64,000 nt of DNA from AV40 sp963817335 (GCA_963817335.1 CAWFNX010000001.1:992001-1056000); one strand, 5' to 3'. Positions 32,636-41,556 are shown, counted from the stretch's first letter. The notes: generated by a model from the sequence alone, not told the origin. Program-made: numbers and translations.

Positions 32636-33766
32636 TCAGGCCGGGACAAGCGCTTCGCGCCGGCAAATCCAACCGCCGCCAACGACAACGTCGCCATTGT
32701 AAATTACCGCCGCCTGTCCAGGCGTCACCGCGCGTTGTGCTTCGTGGAGACGGACCCGCGCGCGATTGTTTTCCAGCGGCCTCACAGTCGCCGGCGTGCC
32801 CGGATGGCTGTATCGAATTTTCACCGTTGCCTCAAATTCTTTGTTGCCGCTAAGGACAGCCGGTTCCGCAGAAATCCAATTGGTCCGATCGATTTCGAAC
32901 TCGTCGCAAACCAAATCGTCCGCGTCGCCAACGATTACGCGGTTCGTTTCGGAATCGATGTCAACAACGTATCGTGGTCGCATTGATCCGCCTGGAAGTC
33001 CTTTTCGTTGCCCAATGGTAAAAAGCTCGATGCCATCGTGTTCGCCAATCAGGTTTCCGTCCACGTCGTAAATTTCACCGCGGTGAAATTCTTTTTCACC
33101 AAGATGGGAGCGAAGGAAAGTTTTGTAATCGTTCCCGGGCACGAAACAAATTTCCTGGCTATCCACCTTGTCCGCGACTTTCAGGCCTAACGAATACGCA
33201 ATTTTGCGAATCTCGGGCTTTTGCATCAGTCCGAGCGGGGTCAGCGCTCGCTGCAACTGCGGTTGTCGCAGACTGAACAGGAAATAGGATTGGTCCTTGC
33301 GTGGATCGGCCCCTTTGCGCAAAACCGCCCGGGTGCGAGCCGCACTGGCACTTTCGTGATGTTCGATGATCGCATAGTGACCGGTCGCGATGTAATCGCA
33401 GCCGAGCGCTTCGGCCTTGCCCCAGAGATTGCCGAATTTCAGTTTTTCGTTGCACATCACACAAGGATTCGGGGTTCGACCGGCTTGATATTCACTCGTG
33501 AAATAATCGATGACGGTTCGCTCGAACAGGTCCGCCTCGTCGACCACATAATGCGGAATGCCTAACGAATGGGCGACCGCGCGGGCGTCGGCCACGGCTT
33601 GCGGCCCACAGCACTTGTCCTCCGCGCGTGAAATGCAGTCCTGTGGCCACACCTTCATCGTCACGCCGACGACGTCGTAGCCTTGCTCGCGCAATAAATA
33701 ACCGGTGACGCTGGAGTCGACTCCACCGCTCATGCCCAGTAACACGCGTTTGCCGTTCTGCTTCAT
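32636..33766 (-). CDS. mnmA: tRNA-specific 2-thiouridylase MnmA
   Basis: Adds sulfur to the wobble uridine of tRNAs for Lys, Glu and Gln. 376 residues. The PP-loop is GMSGGVDSSVTGYLL, the catalytic cysteines are in NPCVMC (Cys102) and QEICFVPG (Cys207), and the N-type motif SQEICF fits the family. The sulfur would come from a cysteine desulfurase such as SufS, encoded 20 kb away in this window. It is followed by cutA. Confidence 0.96.
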   Translation of the reverse strand: MKQNGKRVLLGMSGGVDSSVTGYLLREQGYDVVGVTMKVWPQDCISRAEDKCCGPQAVADARAVAHSLGIPHYVVDEADLFERTVIDYFTSEYQAGRTPNPCVMCNEKLKFGNLWGKAEALGCDYIATGHYAIIEHHESASAARTRAVLRKGADPRKDQSYFLFSLRQPQLQRALTPLGLMQKPEIRKIAYSLGLKVADKVDSQEICFVPGNDYKTFLRSHLGEKEFHRGEIYDVDGNLIGEHDGIELFTIGQRKGLPGGSMRPRYVVDIDSETNRVIVGDADDLVCDEFEIDRTNWISAEPAVLSGNKEFEATVKIRYSHPGTPATVRPLENNRARVRLHEAQRAVTPGQAAVIYNGDVVVGGGWICRREALVPA

Positions 33767-33800
33767 CGAAGCGAAGAATTTCGATCAATTGGCCGCGCAG

Positions 33801-34436
33801 TCAACGCGTTCGGAGAACGCGTTCCACCATTTTCACTCGGCGGCTGACAAACTCGCTGCCGCTCAAAGTGAACCGCCAGGGATGATGGGCCGAGCGGGTG
33901 ATCCCAATCCGCGTATCGGCCACTACCTCGACGTTACGATTGCCGGTTTTGGCAAAGCAATGCCGCGGATCGACACACAGGTCGATTTCGTCATGCCGAT
34001 TGGTAATCGCGAAAGCTTGGGTCAATTTTCCCGGGCCGGAGCAAAGTTGTCGCTCGTCGTCCGTGCCGCGACGCTTTTTCATTAACCCGATGCCGCTAGT
34101 GGGTTGGACAGCGCGGAACAAGACGAAGCCGTTGGCTGTTCCTTTCACCAGCACGTTCAACATCCAGTGGGCGCCGTAACTAAAATAGATATAAGCGGCG
34201 CCGGGTTGGTTGCGCTCCACAAACGCGCGAGTAGTTGGTCGCGAAAACGTATGAGACGCCTCGTCGCCCACGGCTAGGTAGGCCTCGGTCTCGACGATCG
34301 TCCCGGCGCAATTTCCCCAGACCAGTTCGGCGCCGATGAGCTTCCGCGCGCAGGTAATGGGATCGCGGCGAAAAAAGCTTCTTGGGATGATTCGGCTTTT
34401 CACGACAACCGTCCCGGCAACGACTGGAAGCCGCAA
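33801..34436 (-). CDS. 3-methyladenine DNA glycosylase (AAG family)
   Basis: About 211 residues. The family blocks are present: GTIVETEAYL (catalytic Glu with Tyr), ERNQPGAAYIYFSYGAHWMLNV, CSGPGKLTQAF and FRAVQP. The enzyme removes alkylated purines in base excision repair. The start is unclear. TTG at 34436 directly follows the stop of the upstream gene, and GTG at 34403 is equally possible. No ATG is available. Confidence 0.88.
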   Translation of the reverse strand: MRLPVVAGTVVVKSRIIPRSFFRRDPITCARKLIGAELVWGNCAGTIVETEAYLAVGDEASHTFSRPTTRAFVERNQPGAAYIYFSYGAHWMLNVLVKGTANGFVLFRAVQPTSGIGLMKKRRGTDDERQLCSGPGKLTQAFAITNRHDEIDLCVDPRHCFAKTGNRNVEVVADTRIGITRSAHHPWRFTLSGSEFVSRRVKMVERVLRTR

Positions 34437-35195
34437 CTAGAAGCCTTTGGGGTTGAAATAAACCGGCAACTTCACATCGCACGCCACCGGTTTGCCGTTG
34501 CGAAACGCGGGGATGAATTTCGCTTTGGCCAAATCGCTGAACGCGGTTTCGCCGAAACCGAGAAAGGGCGGTTCTTCGCTCAGCACCGCCATGTCTTGCA
34601 GATTCCCGTTTGCGTCCACTTTGATCTCGACCTCCGCTGAACCGTCCACCTGGACCGGCGCCGTGTCGCGGCTCGGATAGTGAAACCCTGTGAACCCGGA
34701 GTCGCCGCCCCAAAACGGCTGGGGACCGACAAAGTCATTTTCCTTGGCCAGCTCGTCGCGTTCCTGATTGGAAAAAATTCGGAGACGCGGCTTTCCATTG
34801 ACCAGCATGAACGTCACCGTGCCGTAGTAAATCCCATCGACCGGCAAATGATTGTAGACGCCGGGAATGAATTTCGGATTTGCCGCCACCGACAACCGTT
34901 TAAGCACCTCCTGCTCGAGTAGTTTTGAATCGGGCGTGCCACGATAAGTCGAAACCGACAGGACCGAGCCGTCTTTTTTCACCGAGCAAGAGAACATGAT
35001 CGCGGCATCCGTTTGGCCTTTGCGGGTGAGGTCAGCGGTGTCGATCCGGTTGATCAAAGCATCCGGCCCGGTTCCGAGGAGGATTGGGCGGTACATCGGG
35101 AGGCTCGCTGTTCGCGAGGAACCGACGTCGACTTGCGACCACCCGAGATCGACCACCGACAACAGAATGACCGCTGAAATTCCGACAAGGCGCAT
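34437..35195 (-). CDS. TonB-like C-terminal domain protein
   Basis: 252 residues with a signal peptide (MRLVGISAVILLSVVDLGWS). Two similar domains follow. The second (about 175-252, VQVDGSAEVEIKVDANGNLQ to FRNGKPVACDVKLPVYFNP) fits the TonB C-terminal beta-alpha-beta fold; the first (about 45-155) is a diverged copy. The usual N-terminal membrane anchor and Pro-rich spacer of TonB are missing, so it is probably periplasmic rather than a motor partner. It starts at ATG 35193-35195. Confidence 0.7.
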   Translation of the reverse strand: MRLVGISAVILLSVVDLGWSQVDVGSSRTASLPMYRPILLGTGPDALINRIDTADLTRKGQTDAAIMFSCSVKKDGSVLSVSTYRGTPDSKLLEQEVLKRLSVAANPKFIPGVYNHLPVDGIYYGTVTFMLVNGKPRLRIFSNQERDELAKENDFVGPQPFWGGDSGFTGFHYPSRDTAPVQVDGSAEVEIKVDANGNLQDMAVLSEEPPFLGFGETAFSDLAKAKFIPAFRNGKPVACDVKLPVYFNPKGF

Positions 35196-35249
35196 GGGAC
35201 AGATACGCAACCGCAATCGAGAACATTTTCAACCCTTATGTGGCAGAAA

Positions 35250-36899
35250 TTACGCCGCGGCTGGCTGTCCATCGCGGACGACTTTATGAACAACGCCGTG
35301 CCGCTGGAAATAGCCGATTACCGCGTCCCGAGTGAGAATGGGATGCAAAGTGCAATTGGTTGCCGACGTTTCGAGTATCGCCCGCAGTTTCATGAACCGA
35401 TGACCGCCGCTCCGCGAATCAAAGCTGTTGAACGCGATTGAGTAACGCTTGTCACGCTCGAGGAGGCGGCCATCTGACAACCGCATCGACGCAATTCGTC
35501 GATCCAAGCCCGTCCCTTCGGTTCGGAGTTGGAATCCGAGCAGATTTCGAAGTTCGCGACTGGCGTAGACTTCCTCCATTACGGCTTTGATCTCTTCCGG
35601 AGCGAGCCGGGCGGTCACAAGGTAATTCTCGAATGGGATCAATTTCCAAATGTCGTTCACGGTCTTCGGGCCGGCCTCGAAGTTTTTCTCTTCGAAAACG
35701 CCATGCATTACTCCGTCGATTGCGACCTGGTGCTCTGACAGTTCCTCGAAAATCGCTGTGCCGATCAGCTCCTCGACGTCGCTCGGTTCGCCCGGATGCC
35801 CTCGAGCATGAAGCGTGTCGGCCAAAGTTCCGATCGATTGCGCTAGCGCGGCTGCGGATTCGTCGAGAAACGGTTTCGCTCGCGACAGCATCCGTGCATC
35901 GGGGCGAATCCGATGATCCATCAGTTCGCAACGCGCCTGGACTTGCAGCAGTTTCTTTGAACCGCAATCGAACGTGAGATCGATCCGGCCGACATGAATT
36001 CCAAAATGATCCGCCTGGGTCAGGACAACGCCGTTGACCATGCGATTGGAAATCGCCTGGTGAGTATGTCCCGCAATGAATGCTGCCGCGTCCGGAAACT
36101 CGGACGTGACAGCGATCACGTCGTTAGCGAAATCATCGCCGCCACTGCGCGGTTTCAATCCCATGTGGCCGGCAAGCACGATTGCGTTCGCGCCTTCGCT
36201 TCGGGCGCTCGCGATCGCGCGACGAACCGGTTCGACCGAATGCTCGAATTCGAAACCGCGAATAAATTCCGGCCGAAACCAGAATGGCATTCCAGGTGTA
36301 GTCACGCCAATGATCGCGATCTTGATTCCCCCGAATTCCTTCAAAATGTACGGCCGGAGTTTCTGAAACGGATTGTGTGGATCGCCGCTCGGTTTGCCTT
36401 CGATCGACATGTTTGCAGCCAGGACAGGCATCGCGGAATTTGTGACCGCTTGCGTGAACCGTTCGACGCCCCAGTCAAATTCGTGATTCCCAACGATCCA
36501 GGCGTCGAACTTCAAATGATTGAAGAGATCGATCATCAGCCCGCCGTTTGTCCGCAGGCTGACGTCGGTGCCTTGATAAACGTCGCCGACGTCGATCAGG
36601 ATTGAGTTTCGATTCTGCCGCCGCCAACGGCGGATCTGAGTAGCGCAGCGGGCAAAACCACCGAGATCGGCATTTCCGGCGTAATCGGTTGTCGGCAAAA
36701 TGTGGCCATGCAGATCGGTCGTATGCAGGATCGAAATCTGAATCGGATCGCTTGCTGCGCCGAAGGTCCGAGCCGGACTGGCGTTTATCGAAGGCGGGTC
36801 TCGCAGGGCCGTTGCGGCACGGAGAAATCGCGGGGTTGCGCAATACAGACCGGCGCCGGAAATGGTATGCAGAAAAGCGCGGCGAGTGGGGGGACTCAC
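35250..36899 (-). CDS. Exported 5'-nucleotidase / 2',3'-cyclic phosphodiesterase
   Basis: 549 residues starting at GTG 36899. The leader includes TRRAFLHTISGAGLY, which suggests twin-arginine (Tat) or Sec export. The calcineurin-like phosphatase motifs are in order: HTTDLHGHI, GDVYQGT, IVGNHEFDWG, LAGHMG and IAGHTHQ. The C-terminal nucleotidase domain (PFENYLVTARL) follows. Such enzymes hydrolyse nucleotides outside the cytoplasm, feeding phosphate and nucleoside uptake; thymidine phosphorylase is also in this window. Confidence 0.9.
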   Translation of the reverse strand: MSPPTRRAFLHTISGAGLYCATPRFLRAATALRDPPSINASPARTFGAASDPIQISILHTTDLHGHILPTTDYAGNADLGGFARCATQIRRWRRQNRNSILIDVGDVYQGTDVSLRTNGGLMIDLFNHLKFDAWIVGNHEFDWGVERFTQAVTNSAMPVLAANMSIEGKPSGDPHNPFQKLRPYILKEFGGIKIAIIGVTTPGMPFWFRPEFIRGFEFEHSVEPVRRAIASARSEGANAIVLAGHMGLKPRSGGDDFANDVIAVTSEFPDAAAFIAGHTHQAISNRMVNGVVLTQADHFGIHVGRIDLTFDCGSKKLLQVQARCELMDHRIRPDARMLSRAKPFLDESAAALAQSIGTLADTLHARGHPGEPSDVEELIGTAIFEELSEHQVAIDGVMHGVFEEKNFEAGPKTVNDIWKLIPFENYLVTARLAPEEIKAVMEEVYASRELRNLLGFQLRTEGTGLDRRIASMRLSDGRLLERDKRYSIAFNSFDSRSGGHRFMKLRAILETSATNCTLHPILTRDAVIGYFQRHGVVHKVVRDGQPAAA

Positions 36900-36917
36900 T
36901 GCTTCGAAATATCAAGA

Positions 36918-36983
36918 TCTAGACGGGATTAACAGGATTTCTTTGTCTTTAAATCCAATTCAATCGTGTGAATCCTGTCTAGT
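36918..36983. repeat. Intergenic near-palindrome with CTAGAC ends
   Basis: TCTAGACGGGATTAACAGGA at the left and GAATCCTGTCTAG at the right form an imperfect inverted repeat. A related stretch is at 17286-17356. It lies directly upstream of the VOC gene start and may contain its promoter. Confidence 0.5.
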
Positions 36984-36987
36984 TCGT

Positions 36988-37359
36988 ATGGATCTCGAAG
37001 GAATCGATCATGTCGCCATGAGCGTGCGCGATGTCGAGCGCTCCGCGAATTGGTACATCGACGTTCTTGGTTTCAAGCGGTTGTACGAAGGAATGTGGGA
37101 CGGTGTTCCTGTTTTCATCGGCAAAGGCACCACTGCGCTCGCGTTGTTTCCCGCGAAGTCAGACCAGCCCGCCAGCGGCGACATTCGAATGCTCCATCTC
37201 GCCATCCGCGCAGACCAAAAGAATTTTCTCGCGGCTCAGGAAGAATTAAAACAGCGCGGCATCAAATTCGAATTCGAGGACCACGAAATTTCCCATTCGA
37301 TCTACTTCCGCGATCCCGACGGTCACCATCTCGAGATCACCACTTACGAATTGAAATGA
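36988..37359 (+). CDS. VOC (glyoxalase/bleomycin resistance-type) protein
   Basis: 123 residues, starting MDLEGIDHVAMSVRDVERSA. Its beta-alpha-beta-beta-beta repeats carry metal-ligand positions His8, Glu-type residues mid-protein, His69-like residue in MLHLAI and Glu in GHHLEITTYE. The family includes glyoxalases, dioxygenases and antibiotic-resistance proteins, so the reaction cannot be fixed. Homology starts at the ATG at 36988. A spurious upstream extension overlaps the repeat. Confidence 0.85.
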   Translation: MDLEGIDHVAMSVRDVERSANWYIDVLGFKRLYEGMWDGVPVFIGKGTTALALFPAKSDQPASGDIRMLHLAIRADQKNFLAAQEELKQRGIKFEFEDHEISHSIYFRDPDGHHLEITTYELK

Positions 37360-37482
37360 CAGTCGTGATGCCAACTATCCTGCTGATGACTTGCTACGAT
37401 ACGAACTCGTCGAACAAACTCCTACTCCGCACGGAATGAATTTGAAACACTATCCGAAAATGATGCGATTACTCAAATCGGC

Positions 37483-38064
37483 ATGAGTCCGTTTGAATTT
37501 GTTTGTGCATTTTATTCAGTAGTGCTCGGTGTCGCTGTTGCTCAACTCATGACCAGCGTGGGACGATTAATCGAGGTGCGCGATCAAGTCCGGACCTATT
37601 GGGTGCATTCGCTTTGGGTCGTGATCGTCCTGCTGGTCGATATCAACAGCTGGTGGACGATGTGGGAATTGCGTAGTGCGAAAAGCTGGAGCTTCATTTC
37701 ATTTTCTCTTCTGGTCGGTCTGGTCGCCTCAATCTATTTGGTAACCGTTCTGCTGTTTCCGCGCGTTCCGGAGTCAAGAGGACAGATCGACCTGGACGCT
37801 CATTATTATAGGAACCGTCGCATCTTTTTTCTGGCGAACGCAGCCGGATGGACCCTGGGTTTGCTTTGTAACTTGACCTTCCTGCCGATCAGGAGCTGGC
37901 TAAGTCCGGGAGTTCTCATCGGAATCATCTTCCCGGTGCTCGTTGTGTTCCTGTCTATCTTGGCCGCCATCACCGGGAATCGTCGTTATCACGCCGCTTT
38001 CGCTATCTTTTCTTTGATCGCGTTAACGTTAGTGCTGTTTACCGATCCCACGCTCATCCAATGA
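37483..38064 (+). CDS. Polytopic membrane protein of unknown function
   Basis: 193 residues with about five hydrophobic segments. MSPFEFVCAFYSVVLGVAVA starts it, and charged loops follow (RSAKSWSF, RVPESRGQIDLDAHYYRNRR). No family recognised. The end overlaps the SDR start by 4 bases (ATGA), indicating translational coupling with that gene. Confidence 0.65.
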   Translation: MSPFEFVCAFYSVVLGVAVAQLMTSVGRLIEVRDQVRTYWVHSLWVVIVLLVDINSWWTMWELRSAKSWSFISFSLLVGLVASIYLVTVLLFPRVPESRGQIDLDAHYYRNRRIFFLANAAGWTLGLLCNLTFLPIRSWLSPGVLIGIIFPVLVVFLSILAAITGNRRYHAAFAIFSLIALTLVLFTDPTLIQ

Positions 38065-38819
38065 CAGGAAAGGAAAAGGCTGATTTTGCTGGCCGCGTCG
38101 CCATCATCACTGGTGCGGCACGAGGCCTCGGAAAAACTGCCGCAGCTCGTCTGCACGAACGCGGCGCCGCGGTCGCGGTAAACGTTCGCGACCGGGAGCG
38201 CGCCAAGGCGCTGGCGAAGGAAATCGGCGAACGCGCCTTCGCCGTGCCGGGCGACGTCGCGGCGGACGGCGTTCCTGATGAGATCGCGCGCCGAACGCTC
38301 GATCGCTTCGGACGGATCGACATCCTGGTCAACAACGCCGCGCTTCCGCTGTCGACACGCTTTCCTGATCTGACCGCGGACGAATGGCGCAAAGCGATCG
38401 AGGTCAATCTTACCGCGCCGTTCTTGATGACGAAAGCTGTTTTTCCGGCAATGCGGGCCCAGAATTACGGCCGTATCATTAATATCTCGTCCTCGGGCGG
38501 CCGGATGGTCAGCACGCTCGGCGGCGCGCATTACACCGCATCGAAAACCGGGCTCCTCGGATTGACGCGCGCGGCGGCAAAGGAGCTCGGGAAGTTCGGC
38601 ATCACGGTGAATGCCATTTGTCCCGGCATGATCGATACCGAGCTGACGCGCGAGCATGCCTCGGACGAGTTGCTCGAACGCCTGGCCGCGAGCTATCCGG
38701 TACCACGCCTAGGCACTGCGCTCGAAGTCGCCGATTTGATTTGTTTCGTCGCGTCCGAAGCCGCCGGCTACATAACTGGCGCGTCCCTCGACATTAACGG
38801 CGGCGACTTGATGATGTGA
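38061..38819 (+). CDS. Short-chain dehydrogenase/reductase (FabG-like)
   Basis: 252 residues. Rossmann motif ITGAARGLGKTAAARLHERG (TGxxxGxG), NNAALP (NNAG-like), catalytic Ser in IISS-type NISSSGGR, and YTASKTG for Tyr-x3-Lys. The tail GYITGASLDINGGDLMM fits the classical SDR oligomer end. Many family members act in fatty acid or sugar metabolism, but the substrate is not inferable. It overlaps the upstream membrane gene by 4 bases. Confidence 0.9.
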   Translation: MTGKEKADFAGRVAIITGAARGLGKTAAARLHERGAAVAVNVRDRERAKALAKEIGERAFAVPGDVAADGVPDEIARRTLDRFGRIDILVNNAALPLSTRFPDLTADEWRKAIEVNLTAPFLMTKAVFPAMRAQNYGRIINISSSGGRMVSTLGGAHYTASKTGLLGLTRAAAKELGKFGITVNAICPGMIDTELTREHASDELLERLAASYPVPRLGTALEVADLICFVASEAAGYITGASLDINGGDLMM

Positions 38820-38868
38820 TCGGGCGCGGAGCGCCCGTTGAGATGTTGAGGAGTTGAGGAGTTGAGAT
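38820..38868. repeat. Hairpin and 'gttgag' tandem repeat after the SDR gene
   Basis: GGGCGCGGAGCGCCC forms a short hairpin, followed by GTTGAGATGTTGAGGAGTTG and repeats of 'gttgag'. The same word is tandemly repeated at 21563-21598 and 41528-41556, each time next to a gene end. Confidence 0.5.
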
Positions 38869-38915
38869 GAAGTTTTACTCTGCGATAAACCATGATGTAT
38901 CTCTCTCGTTAGGCC

Positions 38916-39701
38916 ATGAATATTTCGGATGATAAAACAGTAAGTCAGCCGCAACACCCGGTAACATGGGTGATTATGTTGGGACGATTTGGTCGCGTGA
39001 TCTTTTCCCTCGCGATAATTGGAATCGGCGTAGAGACATTGATTTGCGCTTCCGGTCATAAAGTGGTGCCGGTGATTCCGTGGCTGCCGGCGGTTCCCAG
39101 TTTGGTCTATCCGGTCGGAGCAATCTTTATCGTGTGTGGGGCAGGTCTTTTTCTAAAACGCAGCCAGTTTGGATGTTCGATCGTAGTCGGTCTGGTGATG
39201 TTACTCTGCGGACTGGCGTTTGACGTGCCGCGACAATTTGATCTTATGAGCGCCCCGTGGCGGACCAACGTGCTCGAACCAATTGTCATTGGCTGCCTGG
39301 CGTGGCTTGGGTTTGGGTTGAGCGGCAATCCGGTTTGGCTTAACCGGACGAGCCGCTATCTAATTGCATTTGCGCTGATCGTCTTTGGCATCGCCCATTT
39401 TCAGATTCTCGCCCCCATTGCCAGCATGGTACCCGGCTGGATTCCGTGGCATTTGTTCTGGACTGTGTTCTTCGGCTTAGCGTTCATCGCCGCGGGCGTA
39501 AGCTTCGCCAGTGGATTTCTACAGCGGTCGGCGGCTTTCGGTGTGGGATTGATGTTTGGTCTCTGGACCGTAACGGTTCATCTGCCGCCGCTTCTTCGCG
39601 CACCGCAAGATTCGGACAAGTGGTCGGATGTGTTCATAGTGGTAGCGCTCTGGGGAGGCTTCTGGGCTCTCGCGCCGCTGCGCGGCAAAGTTGAAGGATG
39701 A
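38916..39701 (+). CDS. Polytopic membrane protein, DoxX-like layout
   Basis: 261 residues with about seven hydrophobic segments (VIFSLAIIGIGVETLICAS, GAIFIVCGAGLF, IVVGLVMLLCGLAFDV, ...). The spacing resembles DoxX/DoxD-type quinone-linked membrane proteins, but no diagnostic residue confirms it. It ends in a run of 'aaggatgaggga' words. Function unknown. Confidence 0.6.
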   Translation: MNISDDKTVSQPQHPVTWVIMLGRFGRVIFSLAIIGIGVETLICASGHKVVPVIPWLPAVPSLVYPVGAIFIVCGAGLFLKRSQFGCSIVVGLVMLLCGLAFDVPRQFDLMSAPWRTNVLEPIVIGCLAWLGFGLSGNPVWLNRTSRYLIAFALIVFGIAHFQILAPIASMVPGWIPWHLFWTVFFGLAFIAAGVSFASGFLQRSAAFGVGLMFGLWTVTVHLPPLLRAPQDSDKWSDVFIVVALWGGFWALAPLRGKVEG

Positions 39702-39735
39702 AGGATGAGGGATGAATTGAATCAGGAAAACCCAT

Positions 39736-40305
39736 ATGAAAAACGTTGAAGCAAAAAAGTTGTCGCCAAAACAGCGTGAAGGACTACTCAAAGGGTTGAA
39801 GGCCCGGTTTGAGAAGAACATGAACCGCCATAAGGGTGTTGAATGGGCGAAAGTCCAGGCAAGGCTGGAAGCTAAGACCGAGAAACTGTGGTCACTCGCC
39901 GAAATGGAGAGAACTGGCGGCGAACCGGATGTGGTGGGTCAGGATAAGAAGACGGGCGAATTCATTTTCTTCGATTGCGCGCCGCAAACCCCCGGTGACC
40001 GGGTAAGTCTTTGTTACGACGATGAAGCGCTGGCCGCGAGAAAAGAGCATAAGCCGAAAGGCAGCGCGCTCGGGCTGGCTACCGCCATGGGCGTGGAGAT
40101 TCTCACGGAGGAACAATATTTCGAACTGCAAAAGCTGGGTGATTTCGATACGAAGAGGTCAAGCTGGATAAAGACGCCCGCCGAAATAAGGAACCTCGGT
40201 GGTGCGCTTTATTGTGATCGGCGTTACGGCCGCGTCTTTGTGGGGCACAACGGCGCAGAGTCTTACTACAGCGGCAGAGCTTTTCGCGGATCACTCAGAG
40301 TCTAA
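39736..40305 (+). CDS. DUF4256 family protein
   Basis: 189 residues. Signature stretches: KLSPKQREGLLKGLKARFEK, WSLAEMERTGGEPDVVG, FDCAPQTPGDRVSLCYDDEA, and LGLATAMGVEILTEEQYFELQ, with a C-terminal CDRRYGRVFVGHNGAESYY. These match the DUF4256 family, whose role is unknown. It probably has an enzyme-like fold with conserved Asp and Cys. The ATG at 39736 follows an AT-rich spacer. A hairpin with a T-run follows the stop. Confidence 0.88.
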   Translation: MKNVEAKKLSPKQREGLLKGLKARFEKNMNRHKGVEWAKVQARLEAKTEKLWSLAEMERTGGEPDVVGQDKKTGEFIFFDCAPQTPGDRVSLCYDDEALAARKEHKPKGSALGLATAMGVEILTEEQYFELQKLGDFDTKRSSWIKTPAEIRNLGGALYCDRRYGRVFVGHNGAESYYSGRAFRGSLRV

Positions 40306-40333
40306 GTTCCGGGTTAAAGCCTAGCATCGTGGC

Positions 40334-40353
40334 GCCCCGAACGGGGCATTTTT
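40334..40353 (+). terminator. Possible rho-independent terminator
   Basis: GCCCC-GAAC-GGGGC followed by ATTTTT (40334-40353). The stem is only 5 base pairs. It could end DUF4256 transcription before the ArsR promoter that follows at 40361. Confidence 0.5.
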
Positions 40354-40360
40354 GCGGTTC

Positions 40361-40390
40361 TTGACACGTAAGCAACTCCTTACCTATATT
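40361..40390 (+). promoter_or_regulatory. Promoter and putative ArsR operator
   Basis: TTGACA (40361-40366), 18 bases, TATATT (40385-40390). The predicted transcription start falls at or near the ATG at 40397, so the transcript could be leaderless. An inverted repeat GTAAG-N6-CTTAC (40368-40383) lies between the boxes and could be the operator of the ArsR-type regulator it drives. Confidence 0.65.
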
Positions 40391-40396
40391 GGCCGC

Positions 40397-40729
40397 ATGG
40401 TGATGACCGCCCATCGCGAGCCGGATGTGTTCGGAGTGATCAGTCACCCCGCGCGGCGTCACATGCTCGACCTCTTGGCGAACGCCGACCATTCAGTCAA
40501 CGCGATCACGGGGCACTTTAAGATCAGCCGTCCGGCTGTTTCCCAGCATCTCCGCCTCCTGCTTGACGCCGGTCTCGTAACCGAACGACGGCATGGGCGA
40601 GAGCGCAGGTATCAGCTCGTCCCTGAACGGCTCGGCCCGGTGCGGGACTGGATCGCTCATTACGAACGGTTTTGGGATGATCGGCTACAACGTCTTCAAA
40701 AGCATCTGACCAAAAGGAGCAAAGGATGA
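40397..40729 (+). CDS. ArsR-type transcriptional regulator
   Basis: 110 residues. A winged helix-turn-helix: HPARRHMLDLLANADHSVNA, then ISRPAVSQHLRLLLDAGLVT as the recognition helix, then RRHGRERRYQLVPERL as the wing. No metal-sensing cysteine pair is visible, so the effector is probably not a metal. The gene overlaps the SRPBCC gene by 4 bases, and its promoter has an inverted repeat that fits autoregulation. ATG 40397 is preferred to the upstream TTG because the promoter and homology end there. Confidence 0.88.
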   Translation: MVMTAHREPDVFGVISHPARRHMLDLLANADHSVNAITGHFKISRPAVSQHLRLLLDAGLVTERRHGRERRYQLVPERLGPVRDWIAHYERFWDDRLQRLQKHLTKRSKG

Positions 40730-41169
40730 GTGAATCGATTCGACGAGAGATTGTAATTCCACAGCCGCGGGAACGGGTTTGGCAGGCGCTGACCGACAGC
40801 TCTTCCCTTGCCGAGTGGATGTTTCCTAACGACTTCGAGCCGCGCGTTGGCCACCAGTTCACCTTCCACGTTCCGCCGAACCCGAAAGTTAACTTCGAAG
40901 GGCTCGACGTGCGCTGCGAAGTGATTGAGTGCAAACCACCCAGTACGCTCGCGTTCTCGTGGTCTGCCGGCGGAGCGGTCGAGAACACGCGGGTGTCTTA
41001 CCGACTCGAGCCCGACGGCGACGGCACGCGCCTGTTTTTCGAACACTCGGGCTTCGACCTCGCCCACCCGTTCGGTAAACAGGCGTTTAAAGGTGCTGAG
41101 TTTGGCTGGACGAAGATGCTCGAACAGCTTGGTGCAGTAGTCAAGCGTCGGGCGTCCGATCTCAAATAG
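40726..41169 (+). CDS. SRPBCC/AHSA1-like protein
   Basis: 147 residues. IRREIVIPQPRERVWQALTD and the WMFPNDFEPRVGHQFTFHV region are characteristic of the AHSA1/SRPBCC fold, followed by TLAFSWSAGG and the C-terminal helix QAFKGAEFGWTKMLEQLGAV. The fold binds hydrophobic ligands or chaperones. ArsR-SRPBCC pairs with overlapping genes are common, so the effector of the ArsR protein may be bound by this protein; this is inference. Confidence 0.85.
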   Translation: MSESIRREIVIPQPRERVWQALTDSSSLAEWMFPNDFEPRVGHQFTFHVPPNPKVNFEGLDVRCEVIECKPPSTLAFSWSAGGAVENTRVSYRLEPDGDGTRLFFEHSGFDLAHPFGKQAFKGAEFGWTKMLEQLGAVVKRRASDLK

Positions 41170-41220
41170 GAAGGCCGACAAACTCAACTCCAATCAACCA
41201 AGGTAGGAAACTTTAACATT

Positions 41221-41544
41221 ATGAATGCTGCGACGAAACGTTCGATCCTTCGCTGGATTCATCTCATCGTTACCATTCCGATCCTCGGTTACATTTATGA
41301 GCCGGCATCGGAAGCTGAAAAGTACGCCGACGTCGCCCGGTTCGTCTTCGTTCCTATCGCTATCCTTTCGGGTTATTGGATGTTTTCAGGCGTAGTCTTC
41401 GCAATCATTGGCGTGGGGTTATGGCTTGGCGCATATCGCCTCTCCGGATTTGGAGCGGCTCTTCTGAGTCAGATCGCCCTATTCATCGCGAGGAAGGTTT
41501 GGTTGGTCGTTCGTGCGCGACGCATGAACAAAGTTGAGAGTTGA
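41221..41544 (+). CDS. Small membrane protein of unknown function
   Basis: 107 residues with three hydrophobic stretches (about 12-24, 42-61 and 66-89), beginning MNAATKRSILRWIHLIVTIP. The ATG is preceded by AAGGTAGGAAAC, a fair ribosome-binding site. No family recognised. It ends in 'gttgag' tandem words. It follows the SRPBCC gene by 51 bases and could belong to that operon. Confidence 0.6.
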   Translation: MNAATKRSILRWIHLIVTIPILGYIYEPASEAEKYADVARFVFVPIAILSGYWMFSGVVFAIIGVGLWLGAYRLSGFGAALLSQIALFIARKVWLVVRARRMNKVES

Positions 41545-41556
41545 GAGTTGAGAGAA
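41528..41556. repeat. 'gttgag' tandem words at a gene end
   Basis: ACAAAGTTGAGAGTTGAGAG and a further copy at 41528-41556 lie across the end of the small membrane protein gene. The same word is repeated at 21563-21598 and 38838-38868. Confidence 0.5.
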
